Assembly (NCBI RefSeq): GCF_000175935.2 | Contig: NC_014837.1 | Coordinates: 2,728,001-2,792,000, forward strand | Reading direction: 5' to 3' | From: Pantoea sp. At-9b | Lineage (GTDB): Bacteria; Pseudomonadota; Gammaproteobacteria; Enterobacterales; Enterobacteriaceae | Length of the DNA: 64,000 bases | In this document: positions 36,115 to 45,514 of the stretch, in pieces | Position numbering within the stretch: the stretch's first letter is position 1 | How the letters are laid out: every line of letters begins with the position of its first letter | The notes under the pieces: generated by a model | The model's input: only the letters and a program-made list of their open reading frames with translations | What the model was told of the DNA's origin: nothing | The model's database searches: none | Translations under genes and position numbers: made by a program

Positions 36115-37488
36115 CTACTCTGTCGTCAACCCGGCAACAGAGGGTGAGGTAAAGAAATTAAGCGTCAGTAATTGCCCGTCATTAGCCATACTTCTGTTCT
36201 GCGCACTATGACTGAAAACCCGCCTCGCGAGCGCATGTATAAAGCGTTTGCCTAATTGATCAGGGCCGCTCTCCGCTGTTGCATCATGCTGGATGGCTCT
36301 CCGAACGCGTGCAGGGGAGGCAAGATTCTGAATCAATGCCGTAAACATGTCGGGATAATTAATCAGCCCTGCCACCTTGTGGTCTTGATTCTCCGGCTGG
36401 AAAAGAAATTCCATTAAATTTTTGATCGCACCTTTATCAAAGGTTTTCGCTTTAATCTTCTTCACAAGATCCGTTTTAAATTTTTCAAGATAGTCTATCC
36501 GCTCACGATGATGATGAGCGCGAGCTAAACCGTCCGGAGTTGAGTCACGGCTTAAGTTCGCCAGCTCGACATGCCTTTCGTTGATTTCATTCTTCAAAGA
36601 ATGCAAAACTTTTTGGCAGATGATATCGACGCCTTCACCAATTTCGTTGAGATAATGAGTGAATGCGAGAGGCGAGTGACAGAGCGTTTTTACCACCGTG
36701 GGCAAGTTCTGATGGCTATTCGGAGCCATATCGGTATCCAAATCGATATAGAACTCGGCATCTAACATGTTATCACCGAGACGATGTCCATTTTCATGCA
36801 GTAAGGTTTTGGTCAAATCTTCTCTGAAATTATTCACACTAAGATGAATATCATTTTTGTTTTCCCCAACATAACCATAGACATCAGCACCACAAATCTC
36901 TAACTCCTTCTTGAGGGCAAGTGTCGATTTGTCAGCTAAATGGTGCGTGGTGAGCTGATGATATTCTTCAAAAGCCACGATATGACCTGGGTGCAGCTCG
37001 GATGAGAGACGTGTGATATCGTCAAATTTACCCCGTATATCTGCCTTGGTTTTAGGTGACAAATGATCGGGATGGATAGCCGTCAAATCGGTGAAACGCT
37101 GCCAGAAATCCGCTTCTTTTTTTCCATTCGCAATCGCATCAGTAGCAATTTTTCGGGTTTTTTCAATCCCTTGATTAATCAGACTTTTCACTTCAGGATA
37201 TTCAGACGAGAAGGTTTCATCAGAGGCGCGCCCCAGCTTCTTATATAAGGCATTTGAATCTTCGTCATAGACGATTCCTTTATCACCCATGTTATCATCA
37301 GCCGCTTTTGTCTTTGCATCCACCACGGCGGCCTGCCATGCGCTATTTTGCTCAGCGTTCAAATATTCCTTTTTATACTCTGCCAATAGCTGCCTGAATT
37401 TGGCGGTTTTTTTGTTACTTTTACCCGCCAAAAAACCGTGACAAATCCCCTGGAGTTCTTTCGCCAGCGCCTTATCATTTGCATCCAT
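36115..37488 (-). CDS. C-terminal part of split giant effector, HExxH metalloprotease-like
   Basis: This frame encodes 457 residues from the ATG inside the A run (MDANDKALAKELQGICHGF). Frame and content suggest it is the C-terminal part of the large gene upstream, lying in the -1 frame. No ribosome site precedes the ATG, and the frame only opens at a TTG at 37515. The zinc-binding motif HENGH occurs in LTKTLLHENGHRLGDNMLD, roughly residue 230 of this part, with glycine at +3 after the second histidine as in metzincins but with methionine where the third histidine would be. Charged helical text follows. A protease toxin domain is inferred; no family name is certain. GC content is lower than in the flanking genes. 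Confidence 0.65.
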   Translation of the reverse strand: MDANDKALAKELQGICHGFLAGKSNKKTAKFRQLLAEYKKEYLNAEQNSAWQAAVVDAKTKAADDNMGDKGIVYDEDSNALYKKLGRASDETFSSEYPEVKSLINQGIEKTRKIATDAIANGKKEADFWQRFTDLTAIHPDHLSPKTKADIRGKFDDITRLSSELHPGHIVAFEEYHQLTTHHLADKSTLALKKELEICGADVYGYVGENKNDIHLSVNNFREDLTKTLLHENGHRLGDNMLDAEFYIDLDTDMAPNSHQNLPTVVKTLCHSPLAFTHYLNEIGEGVDIICQKVLHSLKNEINERHVELANLSRDSTPDGLARAHHHRERIDYLEKFKTDLVKKIKAKTFDKGAIKNLMEFLFQPENQDHKVAGLINYPDMFTALIQNLASPARVRRAIQHDATAESGPDQLGKRFIHALARRVFSHSAQNRSMANDGQLLTLNFFTSPSVAGLTTE

Positions 37489-40400
37489 TTTTTTATTTTT
37501 TCCACGCTCTTCCAAAAATCCTTGTTGAGCTGTAGAGAATATTGATTAGCATCAATCACGTTGAAGAGGTAATCATTAGCCTGGCTATGTTTAATCCATT
37601 CGGCACCTTCGCTATCACTGTTTTTATCAATAATATTCCTGATGCGATCATTGATCTCTGGCTCAGTCTTAAGCTTATCCACTTTATTCAGGCTTTGCAG
37701 CACCGCGAAGGTCGCTGATTCACTGTTCCTGTGTTCCTCAAAAGCGTTATAAAGTTTATTCAATTTTTGCTCGCGTGCTGTCGTGCTCGCTTTGATTGCT
37801 TTACCTGCCGAACTCAATACGTTGCACTTATTCACGCTCCGCCCTTTCCCACCCCGGGTATTCCGACAGCTAAGTCCGATTGCGTCCCCTTGTTCATCGT
37901 CTAAAGGAACGAACTTGCCCTCCCCATCAGGGCCAATACGACGATGTAACGCACCTTGTGAATCTTCTAGTGTAAGAATGAACTTTACGTTGCCGGTTGA
38001 ACCACTGACATATTTAAACGGTGAGGGGACCACCTCATTCAGTTGCATTTCGAGCCCTTGCCCCGCCGCCATTCGGGAAAGAATAATGTCACTCTTAAAG
38101 ACAGGTTTTGCCTTATGCGTTTCGCTTAAGATTTCCAGTCCTTCATCCAGTGTTCTGAATCTTATCAAGTCATCATCTGTAACCTGGTAACGACCATCGG
38201 GCCGTATCTCTAATGTCAGCCACAGATCCGCTGGCGCATACTCGCCAGTGACAGTCACGGTGTATTTTTTTTCACTTTTCTCAAATCGCAAATAGCCATC
38301 ATTGCGCTTCAAGAAATAACTGCCAGAGGTTTTATCAAAAAACACCGGGACATTTTTTAACTTTTTAGCCAAAGGAAAAGCATCTTCAAATGCATCTTCC
38401 GGGATGGCGTAGCCATCCAGACGTTGCAACTTTATCTCTTCTCTGCCAACTTGCTTAAGCGTCTCGCAGCTGGCATGACCTTGTAAAACGGCCCGGACGG
38501 TGTTATCAATCTTTTCACTTGTCATCTTACTGTTTGAGTATTTTATTTCATAACTGCTCGATTCTCTGGTCAGCGCTTTATCCTGGTCCCCGATACGATA
38601 AAACCTTTCCTCATTGCCTTCACGAAAGACCAGAGACCATGATTCATCGGGATGGTTGTAAATTACACCACTATAAACGTAGCTTGCAGGAATATTGTCG
38701 GCCGTAATCATCTCTTTTGGTGTCACAGCAACAGGGACAGCTTTCTTCACAAATGGCACCATCAGTGGATCTTGCTTAAAATTTTCAATCCAGGGGGAGG
38801 TTTTGGATTTTTTTAACTTACTGCTTTTTCTCATCGCCAGCGGATCGTTATCCCGGCTATATTTATTCGCCACAATTTTTTTCAACACATCTTCACTGAA
38901 TTTCTTAAAGGCGATTAACGGAGAAGCCATCCCATTGGTGGTGATATCCATGGCACAGGTTAGCCCATCCTGTGCGCTCTCTTCCAGCGCCGCATCTATT
39001 TCTGCCACATTATTGGCTGCAGAGAAGAAGCGTTTGAGGTCAACTAAGATACCGACACAGGCTGCGAAAGGGATGGCATGGGCTATTTGCGTGACAACCT
39101 CTTTAGTATTACTTGACAGTTCGTTTGAAAAGCGTTCAATCAATCCTTGTGCCGCCTGCAATGGGCTTTCATGATAGACCTGACTCCAGAAATAAATACG
39201 TGCTTCTGGCTGCGGCAAAGCTTCCGGTTTTTTCTCCGGAGAAGAAAAGATATCTGCACGGGATGTTTCCGCGGTGAAATCTGCCGCCTGCGATAACCAG
39301 TCTGCATGCGTTGCCGTCTCCGAAGCTGGTTGCAAACGTTGACTCTCTGAGACAGCAAATGAACAATTTATTTTTTCATTCCCTGCCATTCTATGCGGGA
39401 GGAATTTATTTAGAAAATACAGACTATTGTTTGCAATAAATTCTTTTATGTCTTTTTCTTTAGTGCGCGGAAGCGGAATTTCACAAACCCCAGGGTTGAT
39501 TAAATCATTTATTATCATGGAGGGACTTAACAGATAAAGCGCAGTAAAAAAACCGCCATCATCTTTAACCGATAAGAGGCTGCCTGCATTTAATAACGCA
39601 TTCCCTTCATCATTATTAACACTAATAATCAGACGATGTATTTCCAGCGGATTATCTGTAGAGTAAAAGGCACTATTAATAAGCTCTCTTTGCGTGTTAC
39701 TTAGAGTAGAAAGCGCTGCTTTACAGATTGTGGACAACTGTGTGGCAAACTTTTCCCTGATCGCCACCACCTGATCAACATCAGGATGATCTTTATCCAA
39801 CCCGCCCATTGAAGACGCGTGTTCTTCAAATGCCGAAAAGAGTTCACCGGCGGAACGATAACGTTGGTATAAATCAAATAAAAACCGTTGCCAGCCCGCA
39901 ACAGCTAAATTTTCCCCATGCCTTTCGCTCTTCAGGCTGCCTCCCCAGTTGATTTTATGCTGGTGTTCAAAATAAAGGTCAAAAAGAACATCACTGTCTG
40001 GCGGTAAAACCTCATGTTCCGCATTAAGCAGAGTATGCAAACTCACTAAATTTAACGTTTGCGGATTATTATCCAGGCCGATGTCGAGCCCAAAGGCTCT
40101 GGCAAAAGATGCTCCCAACATCAACTGAAACCCCTCAACAGAGAAGATATTATAATCCATATAAGGATGGCTATCCTTTTTCATCCCGTCCGTATGATTA
40201 AGATCTGCTAGAGGGAACTGTTCAGAGATTTTCTCACCAATCAGATTTCGTATGGCTTCTGACTGACTTGCGCTGAAATTTGCTATTTTTTCCGCCTGAA
40301 TATTGGCATGCCGCTCAGAAATATCGGGGCTGATATGTAATGATCCTAATGTTTGTTTTTTTAAGCGTGGCAGATTGGCTATTTTCACATCCCCACGCAA

Positions 40401-42104
40401 ACTGTTATAAAAGCAACGCATTCCATAATTGATGACGTCTTCATCAATCGCAATAATGGCACGGCGGAATATATCACCCACCCATTCATTTCTGTCAGAG
40501 TGGTTGATAATGGTATTAATCAACACTTCTTCAGAAACATTAAATCTCCCTCGCCCAACCACTGTCCGCACGAATAATCCAAACTCATATTCATTGATAT
40601 TTTCATAGTCACCTGCATTCGCGTTGGGGTACAACTTTACATAGGCATTGAGTAAATCCGCCACTTTTATCGCTGATGCATCAAGTATAAAGTCCTGTAA
40701 ACCAGGCAGCCGTAAATTCTCTCCATTCTGAGAAAGAAGAGAGTACGCGAAAATCTTTTCCGTTGGTGATGTAATAAAAATATCGTGCCAGATAATCGCT
40801 TGCAGGTCGGCTTCCGGCGCGATTGCAGACTGCGTTACATTGCTGAGGATAGGGAATGTATCGCCAGATTCAGACCAGGAGGCAACCGTGGTGGCCAGAT
40901 GATCGTCTATCTCAAAGCATTCTGTCGCTGGCAACAGGGTGGGAAAAGAGATTTTACTGACCAAACCGCTAATCTCAGCAAAAATTATTTCACTCCATCC
41001 CGGTGTAGCCAGCTGGGAAAACCCAACCGAATGCCCCATCGCTATTATGGGTTGTTGTATTACGGTTGCGTAAATATCATGCTGTTCTGGCGAGTCGTTT
41101 AGCTCAGCATCCTGGAATTCATCCTCTTGAGTGGGTGTGGGGTTTTTATCGCTACCAAACAGGTGCTGAGGTTCCGGCTGCGCCTTTAGCTGGCTAAATA
41201 TTGACAAAGATTGTTGATAGGATTCATCACCAAGGTGATTTACCAAAGGCAAAGCATCCTCTAATAGTGGCAGCAGTGGATGAGTATGTGTTCTCGAATC
41301 AGCTAACCTGGTGAGAATTGTTTTTAATAACTCAGCGTGTCGGAACCACTGGTTGATAAAGGTATTCCAGCTTTCCTTGATTGCTATCAGTACTTCGGCG
41401 TTTTTCTTTTGCTTATTAAAGGAAATACGCCCGGTTCTCAGCGGGAGATTATTTAATGCAATTAATTGTGGGTAGCATTTAGCTACCCACTCTTGTTGTT
41501 GCTCAAGCAGCGCCAGCGCTTTCCGTGCCCGTAAAGCCAGTTGATCCATGGAGACAGGCTTTTGCCGGGTTGCGCCCGGAGCAAAGACTTGCAGTACCAG
41601 GTTAAGCAGATTCAAATCCGGGTGGTTAAGAAAACGGCTCAGACTATCAAGCTGGGGGTTAACGTCTTCAGGTGATTGCAGTCCGTCCCGGATTCTGCCC
41701 ACAACAACGGTAAGTGCCTTACGCACCGCCACCTGATAATGACGTAATCCGGGCAGGTCACGTAAAAAGGATCTGACGTTGCTGATCCCTGCCCGATGTA
41801 CACCGGATGCTAACAGGTGTGCACCACTCCCGATCATCGCGAAGGGTGCCGAGGCGGTGGTCACCCCGCCATAAATCGCCGGATGGGCGAAAAAATGGGT
41901 GATATTGTCCAGTAAACAAAGTAGCGCTGCATGTGGCGATCGGGGCAAACATATGGATGAACCGGCAACGGATAATGGCTGAACCAGCGATGCGCCAATG
42001 TCGAGAATAGTATTAATCCAACCATCATCTCTTTTCCCGCTCTCAACGATGTCGGAAGCCCCAGAATTTCTGATATTTTGCGCAGTAGAGGGTGCATCAA
42101 TCAT
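37359..42104 (-). CDS. Giant effector/toxin-like protein, N-terminal frame
   Basis: The ATG at 42104 (MIDAPSTAQNIRNSGASDIV) has AAGGA seven bases upstream; the frame is open from 42188. It encodes 1581 residues. The last 42 or so (after the A run at 37494-37488) are W/R/K-rich and look out of frame, so about 1539 residues are real. Visible: a hydrophobic stretch near residues 70-100 (FAHPAIYGGVTTASAPFAMI), long helical stretches, and repeated basic/aromatic modules near 1150-1450 (FFDKTSGSYFLKRNDGYLRF). There is no signal peptide. The size, Ser/Thr-rich N-terminus and downstream protease motif resemble translocated effectors or large toxins of plant- or insect-associated bacteria. I do not recognise a family. 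Joined to the next frame it would be about 1996 residues. Confidence 0.7.
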   Translation of the reverse strand: MIDAPSTAQNIRNSGASDIVESGKRDDGWINTILDIGASLVQPLSVAGSSICLPRSPHAALLCLLDNITHFFAHPAIYGGVTTASAPFAMIGSGAHLLASGVHRAGISNVRSFLRDLPGLRHYQVAVRKALTVVVGRIRDGLQSPEDVNPQLDSLSRFLNHPDLNLLNLVLQVFAPGATRQKPVSMDQLALRARKALALLEQQQEWVAKCYPQLIALNNLPLRTGRISFNKQKKNAEVLIAIKESWNTFINQWFRHAELLKTILTRLADSRTHTHPLLPLLEDALPLVNHLGDESYQQSLSIFSQLKAQPEPQHLFGSDKNPTPTQEDEFQDAELNDSPEQHDIYATVIQQPIIAMGHSVGFSQLATPGWSEIIFAEISGLVSKISFPTLLPATECFEIDDHLATTVASWSESGDTFPILSNVTQSAIAPEADLQAIIWHDIFITSPTEKIFAYSLLSQNGENLRLPGLQDFILDASAIKVADLLNAYVKLYPNANAGDYENINEYEFGLFVRTVVGRGRFNVSEEVLINTIINHSDRNEWVGDIFRRAIIAIDEDVINYGMRCFYNSLRGDVKIANLPRLKKQTLGSLHISPDISERHANIQAEKIANFSASQSEAIRNLIGEKISEQFPLADLNHTDGMKKDSHPYMDYNIFSVEGFQLMLGASFARAFGLDIGLDNNPQTLNLVSLHTLLNAEHEVLPPDSDVLFDLYFEHQHKINWGGSLKSERHGENLAVAGWQRFLFDLYQRYRSAGELFSAFEEHASSMGGLDKDHPDVDQVVAIREKFATQLSTICKAALSTLSNTQRELINSAFYSTDNPLEIHRLIISVNNDEGNALLNAGSLLSVKDDGGFFTALYLLSPSMIINDLINPGVCEIPLPRTKEKDIKEFIANNSLYFLNKFLPHRMAGNEKINCSFAVSESQRLQPASETATHADWLSQAADFTAETSRADIFSSPEKKPEALPQPEARIYFWSQVYHESPLQAAQGLIERFSNELSSNTKEVVTQIAHAIPFAACVGILVDLKRFFSAANNVAEIDAALEESAQDGLTCAMDITTNGMASPLIAFKKFSEDVLKKIVANKYSRDNDPLAMRKSSKLKKSKTSPWIENFKQDPLMVPFVKKAVPVAVTPKEMITADNIPASYVYSGVIYNHPDESWSLVFREGNEERFYRIGDQDKALTRESSSYEIKYSNSKMTSEKIDNTVRAVLQGHASCETLKQVGREEIKLQRLDGYAIPEDAFEDAFPLAKKLKNVPVFFDKTSGSYFLKRNDGYLRFEKSEKKYTVTVTGEYAPADLWLTLEIRPDGRYQVTDDDLIRFRTLDEGLEILSETHKAKPVFKSDIILSRMAAGQGLEMQLNEVVPSPFKYVSGSTGNVKFILTLEDSQGALHRRIGPDGEGKFVPLDDEQGDAIGLSCRNTRGGKGRSVNKCNVLSSAGKAIKASTTAREQKLNKLYNAFEEHRNSESATFAVLQSLNKVDKLKTEPEINDRIRNIIDKNSDSEGAEWIKHSQANDYLFNVIDANQYSLQLNKDFWKSVEKIKKWMQMIRRWRKNSRGFVTVFWRVKVTKKPPNSGSYWQSIKRNI
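37486..37505 (-). other. A-run frameshift site in the giant gene
   Basis: On the coding (minus) strand six A, one T and seven A precede TGG (the seven-A run is 37494-37488). In the upstream frame the codons are GAA AAA ATA AAA AAA, so the run reads A AAA AAA, a slippery heptamer type. A -1 shift there continues directly into the downstream frame at ATG GAT GCA. Confidence 0.8.
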
Positions 42105-42256
42105 AAGCATTTCCTTGCTGGAATAAGTAGAGTTTACTTCCTGTAAACAGCGCGCAACTCCATCGCTGCTCCCCCGGTTATACCCCATCCACGCTGGCTA
42201 TATCCTGATGTTTCAATTAGATATCTATGAAGTTGTGAATTGCTCAATCTCCTCGG

Positions 42257-42613
42257 CTAATCCACACTGACCGGGCTGAGTTGCACCATTTCACCGCGAT
42301 CCAGCGCGTCCTGAACCAGCGATCGCCGTTCCAGCGCAATGCCTTGCCCAAGTCGTACCGCCTGTAAAATCACGTTGGAGTCATTGGTGAACAGGCCATT
42401 CGCGACGATGGGCTGGCTCAAACCCGCCGCCTGACACCAGTTATCCCAGGATTCGAGGATGAAAAGGCGTTCACTGGCGGCAATTTGTTGTGGCGTCTGC
42501 GGCAGATTGCCACCATTAAACTGAAGGGATGCTACGACCACCAGCGTATCGGTAAACAATAGCTGGCTGAATCGCGGGGGCTGGCGTACTGTCTGGGCAA
42601 AGAAACCGCGAAT
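42257..42613 (-). pseudogene. LysR-type regulator remnant (C-terminal part)
   Basis: The open frame has 118 codons after a TAA at 42616-42614 and carries only the second half of a LysR substrate-binding domain: ERLFILESWDNWCQAAGL, NVILQAVRLGQGIALERRSL, resembling GcvA-type regulators. The helix-turn-helix half is missing; the space upstream is taken by the GST gene in the other direction. It has no plausible start. It stands at the border of the low-GC giant gene and is probably a decayed leftover of the original locus. Confidence 0.75.
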
Positions 42614-42628
42614 TTACAAGGAGTCACG

Positions 42629-43237
42629 ATGAAACTTATTGGTATGCTGGATTCCCCTTATGTACGCCGGGTCGCCATTTCACTCGCACACTACGGGATG
42701 GCGTTTGAACATCAGTCGCTGTCGGTATTTCGTCATTTTGATCAGTTCGCGCAGATTAATGGGGTGGTCAAAGCCCCCACGCTGGTGCTGGCAGATGGCA
42801 GCACGCTGATGGATTCGTCGCTGATTTTGCACTACCTGGAAAGCCTGGCGGATACGCCGCGCAAGTTGCTCCCCATCACGGCAGCCGCATTGGCTAAAGA
42901 TACGCAGATTCTCGGGCTGGCACTGGCCGCCAGCGATAAAGCGGTGCAGTTCTATTACGAGCGCACGCTGCGACCGGAAGAGAAGCAGCATCAGCCGTGG
43001 CTCGACCGCGTGACACAACAACTACTGGCCGCCTGCACCGCCTGGAATGCCGCGCTGGAGCAACGTGATATCAATCCGCAGCAACCGGATCAGGTGGCGA
43101 TCAGCAGTGCGGTGATTTGGGGATTTATTCAGTCGATTATTCCGCAGGTGGTGCCAGCAGAACAGTATCCGCGTTTGCAGCAGGTGGCCGCGCAGCTGGA
43201 AGGCACGGCAATATTTGCCCAATATCCGCCGGTATAA
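42629..43237 (+). CDS. Glutathione S-transferase family protein
   Basis: A 202-residue cytoplasmic GST with a strong ribosome site (AAGGAG, five bases before ATG). The N-terminal thioredoxin-like domain starts MKLIGMLDSPYVRRVAISLA, with the conserved cis-proline region VVKAPTLVLADGSTLMDSSL. The helical C-terminal domain follows from about residue 85. A serine (SPYVRR) takes the catalytic position, as in many bacterial GSTs. The LysR fragment opposite it suggests it was once under LysR control. Confidence 0.9.
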   Translation: MKLIGMLDSPYVRRVAISLAHYGMAFEHQSLSVFRHFDQFAQINGVVKAPTLVLADGSTLMDSSLILHYLESLADTPRKLLPITAAALAKDTQILGLALAASDKAVQFYYERTLRPEEKQHQPWLDRVTQQLLAACTAWNAALEQRDINPQQPDQVAISSAVIWGFIQSIIPQVVPAEQYPRLQQVAAQLEGTAIFAQYPPV

Positions 43238-43264
43238 ATAAAACGGGAGGCCCGCAAGCCTCCC
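43237..43264 (-). terminator. Terminator of the LLM monooxygenase gene
   Basis: GGGAGGC (43245-43251) and GCCTCCC (43258-43264) form a 7-bp stem with loop CCGCAA; on the minus strand it is followed by GTTTTATTTA. It lies between two convergent genes, GST and LLM. Confidence 0.75.
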
Positions 43265-43271
43265 AACCAAT

Positions 43272-43293
43272 GCGCGATAAATCGCGCCGCTAC
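43272..43293. repeat. Intergenic palindrome, family A copy 4
   Basis: The core GCGCGATAAATCGCGC (43272-43287) is followed by CGCTAC. The left outer arm seen in copy 1 is missing. It sits just before the stop of the LLM gene. Confidence 0.8.
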
Positions 43294-43300
43294 CGCCTGA

Positions 43301-44323
43301 TTAACGCCAGCCGAGTTCCGGTGCCACATGGGTCAGGATGGCTTCCATCACGTGGGCACAGTAATCCACCCCGAGCTGGTTCGGAATGGTCAGCAGCAGC
43401 GTGTCGGCTTCGGCAATGGCTTCATCCTGCGCCAGCTGTTTGATCAGCTGCTCCGGTTCCGCCGCATAGCTACGGCCAAAGATGGCGCGGGTTTTCTCAT
43501 CGAGGAAACCAACCGAATCCTGCTCCTGACCGCTGCGACCGAAATAGGCACGGTCGATATCGTTAGTCAGGGCAAAAATACTGCGGCTCACCGAGACACG
43601 CGGTGTGCGCTGATGCCCCGCCGCCTGCCAGGCTTCGCGGTAAGCACGAATCTGTTTCGCCTGCTGGATGTGGAACGGCTCGCCGGTCTCATCATCTTTC
43701 AGCGTAGAACTTTGCAGATTCATCCCCTGCTGTGCAGCCCAGATGGCGGTCGCGTTCGAGCCAGAACCCCACCAGATACGCTCACGCAGCCCTTCAGAAA
43801 ACGGTTCCAGGCGCAATAATCCGGGTGGATTCGGGAACATTGGCTGCGGATTAGGTTTAGCAAAACCTTCACCACGCAGCACTTCCAGCAGCTCTTCGGT
43901 ATGGCGACGTCCCATATCGGCATCGCTTTCACCGTCTTTCGGGTTGAAGCCAAAGTAGCGATAACCTTCAATTACCTGCTCCGGCGAACCCCGGCTGATA
44001 CCCAGTTGCAGACGGCCATTGGAGATCAGGTCAGCGGCTCCCGCATCTTCCGCCATGTACAACGGGTTTTCATAACGCATATCAATCACGCCAGTACCAA
44101 TCTCGATGTTTTTGGTACGCGCACCCACTGCCGCCAGCAATGGGAACGGAGAACTCAGCTGACGGGCAAAGTGATGCACGCGATAGTAAGCGCCGTCGGC
44201 ACCTAACTCTTCAGCGGCCACAGCCAAATCAATCGACTGCAACAACACATCCTGCGCAGAACGGGTGGCGGACTGTGATGATGGCGTCCAGTGACCAAAG
44301 GATAAAAAGCCAATCTTTTTCAT
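43301..44323 (-). CDS. LLM-class flavin-dependent monooxygenase
   Basis: A 340-residue luciferase-like TIM-barrel enzyme using reduced FMN. It starts MKKIGFLSFGHWTPSSQSAT and has family text GADGAYYRVHHFARQLSSPF, NIEIGTGVIDMRYENPLYMA, GRLQLGISRGSPEQVIEGY and RIWWGSGSNATAIWAAQ. The natural substrate cannot be told. It is a single-gene unit with its own terminator, 219 bases upstream-divergent from the desaturase gene. Confidence 0.88.
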   Translation of the reverse strand: MKKIGFLSFGHWTPSSQSATRSAQDVLLQSIDLAVAAEELGADGAYYRVHHFARQLSSPFPLLAAVGARTKNIEIGTGVIDMRYENPLYMAEDAGAADLISNGRLQLGISRGSPEQVIEGYRYFGFNPKDGESDADMGRRHTEELLEVLRGEGFAKPNPQPMFPNPPGLLRLEPFSEGLRERIWWGSGSNATAIWAAQQGMNLQSSTLKDDETGEPFHIQQAKQIRAYREAWQAAGHQRTPRVSVSRSIFALTNDIDRAYFGRSGQEQDSVGFLDEKTRAIFGRSYAAEPEQLIKQLAQDEAIAEADTLLLTIPNQLGVDYCAHVMEAILTHVAPELGWR

Positions 44324-44542
44324 GGAACTGTTCTCCTCGCGGGCGGGTTACGCCCCGGCGTAAGTAAGTCGTTTTCGATGCTGAAAGGTTACGTCAGCCA
44401 CGTCCGTACTGATAGCCAATTGTTTTCACCCGCTTCATCAAGTTTTTCGACATAAGTAAGAAAATTAAGGTCTTTGTCTTTTTTTCGACCTTATCGCATC
44501 GTCTGACGCAACGATCACACTCAGCAGGACAACGCGATCATC

Positions 44543-45514
44543 ATGCCCAAAGGTTCTTCCGCTTACCTCAGCACCCAACAACGTGCACAGATCCAGCAAC
44601 TGGCGCGCAGCTGGTGGTGGCGCAGTGAACTGCCCACCTGGCTGCTGATGCTGGTAGTGTATAGCGGTTGGTTTGCGACCTTGTATTACGGGCAGTCCCT
44701 TGGCGGGCTGCCAACCACCCTGCTGATGATTCTTTTCACCACCTGGTATATGTCGTTGCAGCATGAATTGATTCACGGTCACCCTACCCGCTGGCCGCGT
44801 CTCAATCAGCTGTTTGGCACCCTGCCGTTGGCGGTGTGGTATCCCTATGGCCTGTACCGCGACTCACATCTGGCCCATCATCGTAACCACACCCTGACCG
44901 ATCCGGATGACGATCCAGAGAGTTATTACCTGACGCCGCAACACTGGGCGCGACTGCGGCCCTGGCAGCGTCGGGTAATCCATCTGCGTAACACCTTTCC
45001 CGGACGGCTGCTGCTGGGACCCTGGCTGGATATCTTTGCCACGTTGCAGTCGTTGTTACAGGCGTTTCGCCAACGCGACCGGCCCGCCATCGTCATGTGG
45101 GTGATTCATCTTAGCCTGTTGGGTGCGCTGTTCTGGTGGCTGGCACAGTGGGGTTATTCACCGCTGTGGTGGGTGCTGGCGGTGAGTTATCCAGCGCTGG
45201 CGCTGACCAAAGTCCGTTCTTTCTATGAGCATCGCGCGGAGGAGGAACCGCTGGCACGTTCAGTGAACAATGAAGCGGGGCTGGTGTGGCGCTTATTGTT
45301 TCTCAACCTCAACTATCATTCAGTACATCACGATCTACCGGGCCTGCCATGGTATGGCCTGCGCCGTGTTTACCTGCTCAATCGCGATGACTATTTCCAG
45401 CGCAACCAGGGGTTTCGGGTCGCGGGCTATGGTGAATGGCTGCGTCGCTTTTGGGCGAGGCCGGTAGAAGTTAACGCCCATCCGGGCCGAAAACAGGACG
45501 CTCGTCATGACTAA
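44543..45514 (+). CDS. Membrane fatty acid desaturase
   Basis: A 323-residue membrane di-iron desaturase with all three histidine boxes: HELIHGH, HLAHHRNH and YHSVHH. Hydrophobic segments flank them (WLLMLVVYSGWFATLYYG, IVMWVIHLSLLGALFWWLAQ, LWWVLAVSYPALAL). It would introduce a double bond into an acyl chain or related lipid. The ribosome site is weak (AGGA, 13 bases upstream). Its 3' end overlaps the PhnD-like gene by 8 bases, an unusual partner. Confidence 0.88.
   Translation: MPKGSSAYLSTQQRAQIQQLARSWWWRSELPTWLLMLVVYSGWFATLYYGQSLGGLPTTLLMILFTTWYMSLQHELIHGHPTRWPRLNQLFGTLPLAVWYPYGLYRDSHLAHHRNHTLTDPDDDPESYYLTPQHWARLRPWQRRVIHLRNTFPGRLLLGPWLDIFATLQSLLQAFRQRDRPAIVMWVIHLSLLGALFWWLAQWGYSPLWWVLAVSYPALALTKVRSFYEHRAEEEPLARSVNNEAGLVWRLLFLNLNYHSVHHDLPGLPWYGLRRVYLLNRDDYFQRNQGFRVAGYGEWLRRFWARPVEVNAHPGRKQDARHD

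Noticed and set aside
35915..36211. 98-codon plus-strand ORF
   Set aside because: It reads straight through the tRNA-Asn gene and its terminator, so it is not a protein gene.
42105..42260. Search for a hrp box upstream of the giant gene
   Set aside because: No GGAACC with a suitably spaced CCAC was found, so type III control is not supported by the promoter.
42100..42700. Second copy of the tRNA-Asn 3' end as an attachment site
   Set aside because: I found no duplicate of the tRNA 3' end (GGTTCGAGTCC and following bases) at the far side of the island.
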